32,145 bases of DNA from Phoronis ovalis (Eukaryota > Phoronida > Phoronidae): the NCBI GenBank assembly GCA_028565635.1, contig JAOXYB010025069.1, positions 1-32,145 of the forward strand, read 5' to 3'. The number at the start of each line of letters is the position of its first letter. Position 1 is the first letter of the stretch. The notes beneath the pieces are model-generated. The model worked only from the letters and a program-made list of their open reading frames with translations. It made no database searches and was not told the origin of the DNA. Positions 1 through 10,500 of this stretch are shown piece by piece. Made by a program: the position numbers and the translations under genes.

Positions 1-1019
1 ATATATTTTCAAATTTTATTTCAAAAAGACTGGTATCCATCTGTCCATATGTAAGAACAGGAAGTTTTAAAATTTTTATGGATTTATGAACCTGGACACT
101 TTAGTGAGTGCATTATTATGATGTGCATATAGTTACATTTTTTGCCAGATTACTACTCTGGTCAGTGGTATCTATTGCAGGTGGCATTGTGGATTGGTAA
201 TACATCTTCTCAAATTAAAAGGTGAAATCTTATTCTTTCATCTAAAATAAATAATTTTTAAAGTCCATTAATAATTTTTAATCCATTTTTAAATCACTAT
301 TTGACCCACCTGCTCACTCAGGTAAAACTTCAGCAGATCAGCCATGAAAAGATAATTACTGCTGTCTTTAATTAATATATAATTATAGTATTGAGAAGTA
401 ATAAAATGTTTGTTTATGTATCATATTGTGATAAACCAATAATGACAGTTTTTAGTTGATTTCAAGTTAATTATAAGATGATTAAATAAACTTAAGAGAA
501 TGCTAATTAGGATTTATCATACAGGTAGCAAATTGTATTACCTGGAAATATTAATGTGTTTTATATTCGATGCCAAAGGCTGTCTGTACTACTGTATAAT
601 TAGATTTGGATACTATATAATTATCTCAGCTGGAGTACCAGTGCACCTTGGTTGAATGATTAGGAATGCAACCAAACTTTTATTTTGCATTATACCTGTG
701 CAGCCCATGCAGCTAAGAAATGTTTCAATTGTTGTCGTTTGTTAAGGACTCGACAAAATATAGAAATCTAGACAGAATGGGATTCAACCAAACAAGTGTT
801 ACTATTCTATTGTTTAATACGGTGGAAAGTCTCGGTAGCTATCAATACTTAATTTTTACAAAGAGCCCAAATTGACGGAAAAAAGCTTTAAAGTGAAACA
901 TGAGTTAGACAACAAGTGCTACTATTCTTATGTATAAACATTTTCAAACTTTTGTTCAGACTTTTGCTTCATGCATTTGTGGAAAATAATAATTTTATCT
1001 GCCCCCCCTTTTTTTGCAG
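1..1019. other. Upstream non-coding DNA, no gene recognised
   Basis: AT-rich sequence with many stops in all frames. I see no conserved protein segment, RNA gene or repeat array. It could be intron or intergenic DNA of an upstream gene. Confidence 0.5.
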
Positions 1020-1070
1020 CCACCAGTGTTTGAAGTTTGCAAAGAGCTCTCTGATTTTGATAAAGCCTGA
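1020..1070 (+). other. Weak candidate: terminal coding exon of an upstream gene
   Basis: A strong acceptor-like tract (C7 T7 gcag) ends at 1019. In phase 0 the following DNA reads PPVFEVCKELSDFDKA and stops at TGA 1068-1070, with ATTAAA shortly after. The peptide looks more protein-like than its surroundings, but I do not recognise it and no partner exon is seen. Chance is quite possible. Confidence 0.2.
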
Positions 1071-1320
1071 AGATTAAAATCATGATGTTACAAACTATTC
1101 TTGTATTTTCTTTTAATTTGTATGCTTAATTTCACTTAAAGGAAAATTTGAAAATGATAGTACTTTCTTCCATGGCTGACCTCAGATTGACACAAATTTG
1201 GGTGTGTAAGTTGTTGTTGTTGTTTTGTTTCTAGTGAAGATCTCTTAATGTGATAAGATAGATATACATTTAAGTATTGTGGTGATCTATTAGTATGTTT
1301 GCTCAAAATGAACTTGATAT

Positions 1321-1336
1321 GGGGGAGGGGGGGGGG
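1321..1336 (+). repeat. Poly-G tract, quadruplex-capable
   Basis: Fifteen of sixteen bases are G, with one A at 1326. It stands out in AT-rich DNA. The length may be unstable or a sequencing artefact. Confidence 0.6.
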
Positions 1337-2652
1337 ATTTTACCCTAGTAATAAGTATAACTTGGAATGTTATGTGTCTGAAGAAAGTAGTAAAGTAGGC
1401 TGGCACACTAAAATTGTCTGGTTACTGTGGTTAGTTGATTAATTTACTTGTCAAAAAAGTTGTTGGCCAGGGGTTCAACTTTTATATTTATTTTGGCCAT
1501 TTGGGTTGGTGGTAGATTGCCATGGCTGTGTAATCTAAATTGTTTATTTTGCATGTTACACTATTCAAGGAGTGTTCTTTTGTTTGAGTTAATATGTGAT
1601 AAAAAAAAGTCAAGATCCTGGTTTAGACAGGAACATTCCACTTTATAAGATATAACACATTCTTTGACATTCCCTTCATAATTCCACCTACCATGTAAAA
1701 GTTTCTTTATTTTGTGGCTTGGACCTAACTGGAAGAATAAGTATCTATTTCTTGATTTTTTAAAACATTTTGACATTTGTGGTTTCACCCAAAGTGTGTA
1801 GCATATATTCCAGCACTGTTAAAAAGTTGTTGAATATTTTTCTATATTTGAAGAAGCCAGAATTTATTGTAGCTTTATTTAATATTTCCTGGACCAGTTT
1901 TAAAGTCACAATCTCCATTGTGTTTGGGTTTATTATTTTTTTTGAAGAGAAGGTAAGAGGTTGTGGTTTTTAAAGTAGATTTTTCTATTCTCTGGTTTCC
2001 TGGAGTTAATTCTGTTGGTACCAACCGCACGGTTGTTCTCGTCTCTCGGTAGCTTGGTATGAGGATAATTTACAAATGTTGTGGTACATTGTTACTAGAG
2101 ATTTTCTGAATCTAGCCATTTCAATCAGATGTTTGTACCTGGTAATGGTTATGCCAGGGTTTGTCACAATAAGCATGACCTATGCTGTTGCTTATGTTTA
2201 TCTATAGTAAACTTCATTCTTACTTGACTGTTGCCTAAAGAGTGTCTTTTTAAACATTAACCCCAGACATTAGCATTGTAACATGCCCTTACCTAAAACA
2301 ATATACGACATAACCTGCCCGATAACATGTCCTTATTGCAATTTACATGGGACCATAGTCTGTCATGTAACATTCATAGTTTTATCTTTTGACAAATAGA
2401 TAGATCATGAAGTGCCACTATAAAGATTATTAAATGTACTAGTCACTGTATTGGATAGGGAGCAATGCTGTGCCATATTTATCATACATACAAGGGGCTG
2501 CTTGAATAAACCTTTGTGCCCAATCCATGAAGGAGTCTATGAGAAAGTGTAGAAGAACGTGAGCTTTGTCAGGCTATAAATCGAAATATCATTATCATGA
2601 AAACTGACTAATCAGTGGCATGATTTTGAAATTTCAAGGAATCATGTAACAG

Positions 2653-2660
2653 TGACGTAA
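2653..2660 (+). promoter_or_regulatory. CRE-like half-palindrome TGACGTAA
   Basis: Matches the CREB/ATF variant site TGACGTAA, about 1.5 kb upstream of Sema5 exon 1 and 172 bp from a perfect CRE. Function is inferred from the motif only. Confidence 0.2.
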
Positions 2661-2824
2661 CATGTGTTGTCTTATCTTATTTAACCCTCTCTGTGGTGGT
2701 TTCAAAAAGTCTTATATATTAACACAAGTGCTAAGATATAAAACTTTTTTATCAGGATTTTATATGACAAAATAAACTGGGTATAAAACTTGAACTTATT
2801 AGTTGTATATTTATGAGTTTAACA

Positions 2825-2832
2825 TGACGTCA
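2825..2832 (+). promoter_or_regulatory. Perfect CRE palindrome TGACGTCA
   Basis: The full 8-bp CREB/ATF consensus, rare in DNA this AT-rich and CpG-poor. It lies about 1.3 kb upstream of exon 1. Whether it acts on Sema5 is unknown. Confidence 0.25.
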
Positions 2833-4166
2833 TAATATTATATTGTTGAGTGGGAATTTAGCCAAGATTGCCAAGAAAGTTACAAACTTATAAATTGGAT
2901 TAAAGTCTTTAACTGTCCTTTTAATGAAATATTTCAAAGTAGTTACTCTAGTTTAATCATGTAAATAAAATTTTAGCTGCCAGTTAACAGTTAGTTTAGT
3001 GTGACACTTATAGTCCCAAAAGAGTAGCATATCTAATTCTGTGGAGTAATGGGTGGAGTGAGCTCACAAATTAAGTTTAAAATGAAACTGCAGTTTGAAT
3101 AATTTTATTTATTTCAAACTCTTAAATTTCAATAGCTTCTTTCTACAAGTAACCCCTATTAGAAAGGGTAACTATAACTTGATATCATTGGCTGTATTTG
3201 TGTTATCTAATACAACATTGTCCTTAATGTCCTGTAGGGAGAGGGTATACAACAACTGATTTATAAAACCAGTTGGTAGCTTGCCAAGCATCATAGAACA
3301 GTTTTAACCACATGGTGGAACAGTTGGAGTTGTTGGATGGTAATGGAGTATTGTTTTATGGAAACTGTTACCCATTGTTGCAGCACTAACTTGAACTTAA
3401 AAGCTCATGTTTTCTTAAGTTTATATTTGACTATGATATTTTTTTTGGAAATGAATGTGATATAATTATTTTGTATACATTTTTTACCTTTAAGAGGATT
3501 TGGTTAACTATTTTCAGCACATCTGCTGCAGTATATTCTTATTTCTGGTGTGTGGACTGTTAGCTGGTTTGTGTTTCTCTAGCTCAGGAATAGAACAATC
3601 TGTCAAGAACAGCATTCAATGAAGCTTTTAGTTCAAATTGCCCATAAGCAATCTTGCACTGATTATGACTTTTCTTGATGACAGATGCTGAATAGCTTTA
3701 CTGACAGATTTTTGCAGCAACTGTCAATTTGTCAGTTGTGCCCTGGCTGGTTTATTACTAGGTTAATAGCTTGCTGTGTGCCAGGGCCATGGCGTCTATC
3801 TATGTGGCACATTTTGAGAATTAGGCTATTCCCTGATGTTCCAAGATTAAGGTGTCTGGTATTCTGTATAGTACATGGGGGATGCTTTGAAAGACATACT
3901 GCTCCGACTGCTGTATTTTAAATAAGTATTTGGATAAAATTACAATTAAAACTTAATTGGCTATTACCCAAAGCAGTTGTCTGGGGAGATTTATTTCCCT
4001 ATGTTGCAAATCTAACACTTAACAGAATTTTTTTTTGACTCCTATTTCATTTTACAAATTTTGGAAGTTAATAAAGATCAAGATTGTTTCAGTACTAAAA
4101 TGTACACATTTTAAAAGCACAAATATAAATTGTATTATTTTTAAATATGAATATTTTTCTTTTCAG

Positions 4167-4502
4167 ATTTAATACTTTGGATGGTGGACATTTTGGATTA
4201 CAGACAGACATGAATATGATGGAGTAGAAAGGTCGTGTTGTATCAAATGATTTGGAACATAACCTGGAAATTCATTAATGCATTTATGAGTATTGATTAT
4301 TAAGGAGTTGTATTAAAAAGCAAATTTATCAAGATGAAGCTTGGAACAATATTTAAACATTGCTCAATGACATGGCCATCGACATGTAAAATACATAGGT
4401 TGTTACTGATATTAACTCTTTTTGAACTGTCTACACTTGGAAACTCGAGTATATGCACGAATTCACAGTCATTGAACGACTTCCGTGTGATACAGTATGA
4501 AG
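4167..4502 (+). CDS. Sema5: Sema5 exon 1: 5' leader plus signal peptide (coding from 4334)
   Basis: A good acceptor (ttttcttttcag) ends at 4166, so at least one non-coding exon probably lies upstream; I could not place it. The leader is 167 nt. Coding is residues 1-56 plus one base (phase 1), followed by donor gtatgt. A hydrophobic stretch LLLILTLFELSTLG follows a basic segment CKIHR, as expected of a signal peptide with a long n-region. A second in-frame ATG at 4367 has a weaker context and would give a shorter n-region. Confidence 0.85.
4181..4303 (+). promoter_or_regulatory. Sema5: Cluster of upstream ORFs in the Sema5 leader
   Basis: Short upstream ORFs lie at 4181-4213, 4210-4227 (overlapping the first as ATGA), 4247-4303 and 4278-4289. 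All end before the main ATG at 4334. The third is in the main frame and its stop at 4301 fixes the start of the protein. Such leaders usually lower translation. Confidence 0.5.
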
Positions 4503-7500
4503 GTATGTATACTTTGGTAATTTGTAGCTCTGACTTCGAAATTTGCAAAAGTAAGCCACGTGCAGACTATTACATGTACAATAGTGAAACACTTGCAACT
4601 TTGAAGGATTGGAACAAGTTTCTTCCTTTATACATCACAGATGAGTTACCACAAAGTTTACATGTATAATAACTTACTATCACCACTTCATCATTTAAGC
4701 CATAGAGCTGAAGGTGTATTATTCATACATGGATTCTAGAGCCCCTAAACATGTGGAGAGCTGTTGTAATATAATTTGAAAATGTGAAGTGTTACATAAC
4801 ATTTGACACTGCTCTGCTACATAGCCAGTCTCTTGACTGCTTTTCCTGTGGCAGGTTGACAGATAACTGCAACTAGAAAAATTGATGGCACCAGGATTCA
4901 AGGATTAATTAAACTAATTTAAAACAGAGACACATTCTGTCAAAGCATTGTTTACAGGTTGTTGTTTTCCAGAATTTTTAAGGTTGTGTCCATTTGTAGA
5001 AGAATGTTTGTTTGTTTTTTGGATAATGACAATTGTTTTTTACTTGGTCTGCAATTAAGAAACTTGATTTCGATATACTTTTTTGACATCGCTATCAAAT
5101 TATGAATATCCCAGTAAGTTGTAATTTGTGAATTTGTGGCAAAGTCAGCTATTTTTACTACTTGAGGTTTGTATTTGGGTTTCGGTGGTTTACAATAGAT
5201 GCTGTGACATCCAGGAACCCAACCTAGAATCTAATTGTTTTTTCTTGCGTACATAATTGAGATACTGGCATCAACTCCATTCAATGGCATCTATTTCTAT
5301 AAGGAGAGTGGAAAATGAGCAGAAAACTGACTTTGACATTAGTTGTGTTTCATTGTTATGTCCACCAGATAAACAGATCAAACACACAATACATCAGTTA
5401 TGCTTCCTTGATTTGAGGAGCTTTGCTGATTGTTTGGTAAAGTAATAAGTAGGAGTGTATAGCTACAGGCAAATGCCAGATTCAAAAGGAAAGTAGATAC
5501 ATATCAGTGATTTTCAAAATATCTTACATTTATCCTTTTCATACTTTTTCTTCTCTTAATTGTTAGCAGTGTTGTTAATCCCATGAGTAAATGTCATATT
5601 GCTATCACAACTACTGAAATGGTGTGTTAACTGACTGTTCATTTTTGCTGCTTATTAAAGTGAGCTTTTAGCTGGTAAATAAATACTCTTAAATTTTTTT
5701 TTTCATATTTACCACCAGGGGATAATGGGGTTTGTCCGTTACCAGGCATGAGTATCTTGGGCTGCAGTAATGTCTGCACTCTTCAGTATCTGCCAGTCAT
5801 ATTCTGTGTATGTCTTAGATTTTTATCTTAGCTCTGGTGCCTCCCTAATCTTTATGTAATCTATATCATAGGATTAACACCTAGCATAATGAGTTTCCAA
5901 GCATAAGTACTCTGCCTGGAAAACATTGTACACAGGCTGCTGGAAGAAAAAAATTAATATATGCAATCACGCAATTACATTTTTATCACACAGTCAATTG
6001 TCATTTCTCCATGCTAAAAGTTTGCTTATTCTAAAAATGTTTGTTTATCGTGTAAATCCTTATTTATCTTATAAATTGTTATCTTTGTACAAGGAAAATA
6101 TGAAAGAACCTCATTTCTTAAAAAAAATCTGGTTCAGGAAGTTAGTTATCTCTTAATATATAATTAATTTCCTGGGTTCCCTGGCTAATATCTGGCACAT
6201 ATCAATATAGTTTCATATTTTGGGACCATAGTGCAATATTTATAGCCTTTTGATAATCAATAGTAACTGTACTTCAACAAAAAATAGTTCCTGTTATAGA
6301 GCAAACTATGAGTTCCCCTAAACATGAACAAAGTATGGTTGATTTGAAAATGTTTGCACAGACCCCTTAGCCTGCCCTGTCAATCTATGTATATCAGTTT
6401 GCCTGTCATGATCATCTTGTTATTGTAAAGATATGCCCAGATATCTAGGTTTTTGCTATTTCGAAACTTGCCAAAAAGCCATCTGTCTCTTTTTTGTCCA
6501 TAATACATTAAAAAAATCACTGCTAAACATGTGGTGCATTGATATTCAGCAACCATATTTATCTCACTTTTCTCACATTTTAAAGCAGCTGTTGATTTTA
6601 AAACTCTAATGCATATAATTAAAAATTTTGATGGAATAGTAGATTATGAAAAATTAAATTAGATGCAAAATGTATATTTAATCAGACCAAGTGAATTAAT
6701 TAAGCCTCCTGAAGAACTGTCAGCAAGTGCCACATTCTCAAAAAACACTTTATTAGACATGTTTGTTGTTGATCATGATGCAGAAACTATAGAAAACTAG
6801 TATTATCTTTGCTGTAAACTGTTTATTTGTACTTACTCTGGAAGTATATTGTTTTATAGGTTGGGTGGGTTACTATTTTAAAATGTAGGGTATCACAGTT
6901 TTATTGTTTTCATTTACAATGATTAACTGTAAATGAAGACAATTTATCCATTACCAAAATGAAAATATTTTCATTCTTTGAATCCTTGTTAATGTACAAA
7001 TGGTGCTATCTTCTCGGGTTACTTTTATCAGCTAATTTTTTGTGTATTTTGACATTAATTTATAGTTGAAACGAAACAATAAATTAAATGCAGATACAGA
7101 TGTCCATACTGGCTTTTGGAAGCATTGAAAGATTTTTTTTTGTTTTATTTGCACTACATAAACTAAGAGGATCTCTCAAATGTCTGATTGTTGGTTCTTA
7201 AATTTTAGAAACAGCCACCTATGCAATGTATAGCAATTCCAGGCCTACCCAACCAGCGTAGACTTGAACCGTCAATCCGCACTCACGCATCTGTTTCTTA
7301 CCACTCGAACCCTTTTCCAGGTTTCGCACCAAAATTCCTGCTACTCGAACCGTCGTTTCCGTAGACTCGCACAAGTTGCCAGGAACTCGAACAGATTTCT
7401 GGAGACTTGGACCTGCTGTTCGAGTGGCCGGAAATCTGTACGAGTTCCTGGCAGCTTGTACGAGTCTACGGAAACGATGGTTCGAGTAGCAAGAATTTCG

Positions 7501-10500
7501 GTGCGAAATTCGGAAAAAGGGTTCGAGTGTAGGAAACAGGTGCGCGAGTGCGTGTTGACGGTTCGAGTCTACGCTGGTTAGGTAGGCCTGAATTCATAAT
7601 ATACCATTAGTTTACTCCAACAAATAAATGTAAACAATACAAAAAAAACAGTCTTGAATCATAACAAAGCAGCTCCAGTGATCTTAAGATCTAACATTTT
7701 TTAACCTTGAATCATGAAACATCTACTTTTTGTTTGTAACCTTTCAATATTTTAGAGATTTGAACTGCTGACATCTGTGAATTGTGCCTGGTACCCAAAA
7801 TATTTAAAATGAAAGATTGAATTTTGAAAAAGCAACAGGATTTGTTTTTTATAAATCTCAATTTTCTGGAGGAAATTATTTTATCTGTCATTTCATAGTT
7901 AGTTAATGTTATTAACAAATGTAATTAGCATGTCTGTCAGTAATTGGACTACTAGATCTTCCTAGCAGGGAAACATTTCATTAACTATTACAAAGATACA
8001 ATCAAAATCAGTAATTTCCCTTTTATAAACCTGTCTGGCATTTGCATTTCTATACTTTCACAAAAGACAATGTCAAAGTACTATGCCTGTTTTTATGTTG
8101 TTTTGTCTAACCTATATTGCTAATTCTGTAAAGTTACAATATTAATAAAATTGAAAACATTTTATTATTTAAATGGCGTTTGGTGCTTCTGGGATGACCG
8201 TTTTGCTTGGGACTACTGCTATACTTTCTTCTGTGGATTCCATGGCAAGATCTATACCTGATGTTATTTTCTCTTGCTAGTAGTTTGAATCATTGCCTAA
8301 TAATGTTCACTTAAAACTTTAATTTAGTTTTAACAAACAACAGTTGCTAAATGATGTCATTAAGTTTCATTGTGACAACTAACTCTAGAATTCTTTGTTT
8401 GATAATTTTGTACTTTGTTATTCACTGTAAAATAATTTTAAAACTTTAATTTGTTTATAAAAACAGCTGTATTGGTGTCAGTAGGATTGTTTATAAATGA
8501 GTTACCACCACTTGCATGTGTCCCCCCAAACAAAGTTAGTGACCCTAAACTTGCAGTTCCACAAAAACATGTGTTGGATAATTATATAGTTTATAAAAAA
8601 AAAACGTTAATGAACAAATTGCCATTATTTACCGTTTTGTAATTTTTATTCCATTTTCCCCCTAAAAATTTGCTATTTTCTTTTCTGCAAGCTATTTTTT
8701 CAAATTTACATCTTATTTCTATATATCCCTCTTTTGTAATCTGCAGTAACTTTTATTAATTGAATTTCCACATGGAAGTTGAAACATGAAGAAAAATTAT
8801 TTAAAAAATAATGAATACATGTGTCGCTAATTATTCAATATTTATAGGAAATGTTTGTATGAAATGAGCAAAGAAATTTGGTCGTGGTTTGAGCAGGGCT
8901 GTTTAATTACTCAAATTTCCTTCTCTAAATAGGTTTACCATCTTGAAAACAGCAGAACAGTGGGAAGTTGCACATGTGGTACATAACATAATTTTAATTA
9001 TCACTTCAAATATAATGATTTGTCCTGGAAGAACAGACATCTCATTTCTACAGTTAAGATGTAATACATAAGTTAAGCTTTATACAATCAAATAAGAAAC
9101 ACAGAACAAAGTGTGTTGGGAGAAGCTTCTCTCAAAATTAAATATCTGTTAAATGTTAATTAAATGTTATTCATTAAAATTTAACAAATCATAAAGCAGA
9201 AAAACAATTAGCCCAGGGATTGCTAACAACTATTGTTCATAGGCACTACTTAGTCTGTTTGCTTTCACCTAATTCGTTTAACTCCACCTCATTTCAAAAA
9301 TTAAATATCTCTTAAATGTTAAATTAAATACTGTTCTTTAAAATGTAACAAATCATAAAGCAGAAAACAATTAGCACAGGGATCCCTAACAATTGATTGT
9401 TCATAGGCACCTAATCTGTTTGGATTCACCTCATTTGTTTAACACTGGCATCATTTCCTTGAGCTTATACCTACATATCTACTAATAGGCACAATTTAGC
9501 AGAAGCACTCCTTAAATTACTATGAGCTAATGGGTGAGTGCTTCTGGCAAACTGTGCCTGTTAGATGATCTGGTGGGAGCTAGTAATGGTTGTTAGGAAC
9601 CCTGTGTATCATCAAACATGTAGTAGAATGTGAACAATACTAGAACATTTGTAATCCTATTAAGATGTGTATTCAAGTTATTGACCTGAAATAAACTATA
9701 AAATTAACACAGACAGTAGCACATCTTTGTTAAAAGATTTATAGACCAATAAAGCACTGAAAGTCAAATACAGGTGTTTGGCTTGATAACCTGTGTGGCA
9801 AAGTCTTTACTCTTTTTAAATCCCATGAAGATTAGATCATTTGACAAGTTACTTCAGGCTCTATGGGTATGATGGCAAAGTTGACTAGATGATCTGGTTG
9901 AAAATGAACAAATTAACCAATTGAAAATGTTAAGAAATCTGTTAATGGGGATGTCAGAGATTCGTATAAATAAAAAAAAATAATCACATAATCTATTGGA
10001 TTTTTAAAAATCTCAAATTTTTTGTGGTTTCTGTTATACTTGCAATTAGGATTGTTCTGCCTATGCTAGTGGTTAGATCTGAACATTCGGATATACAGTT
10101 GGATATTTGCCAGTTGATGTACCTGCCACAAGATGTACCATGTCAGCATGCTAATTACATGTATTTTAAGACATTTAAATGAGCTCTGCAGATGGAATGG
10201 TTACCACATGAATGACATATGGAAGTTTAATCAATTTCAATACATTTAATCCTTTTGAGGCTGAACTAGGACTCTCTGAAGTGTGGTTTATAATATTTAC
10301 TTTGCTTAGCTAGGTACATGGGTAGATTAATAATTTCAGTTTCCATATTTGCTAGTACTTAATCTACCAGAAAGCCTAAAAATTATCTGATTACCCTGGA
10401 TTATCTGATAAACCAGCATGTCTATAACATTGCTGCTGTCACAGTGACATAACAGGTGTAGGTTTATAACCACTGGTGATCACCAATCTCATGTCTGGGG

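Larger units (their letters stand above)
1071..4166. other. Non-coding DNA upstream of the first recognised Sema5 exon
   Basis: Apart from the G tract and the CRE-like sites I see no supported feature. The missing non-coding first exon and promoter of Sema5 may be here or further upstream; no candidate stands out. Confidence 0.5.

Noticed and set aside
3685-3921. A 78-codon plus-strand open frame upstream of Sema5
   Set aside because: No conserved segment, no splice or promoter context that would support coding, and a length expected by chance.
7479-7571. tRNA gene or tRNA-derived SINE in the foldback element
   Set aside because: B-box-like motifs are present, but there is no A box, no cloverleaf and no pol III T-run terminator in the right place.
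7264-7581. A 105-codon open frame inside the foldback element
   Set aside because: It spans both arms of the palindrome, has no recognisable domain, and its openness follows from the CpG-rich, AT-poor composition of the element.
9132-9606. CRISPR-like or satellite array
   Set aside because: Only two diverged copies and no regular spacers; the genome is eukaryotic.
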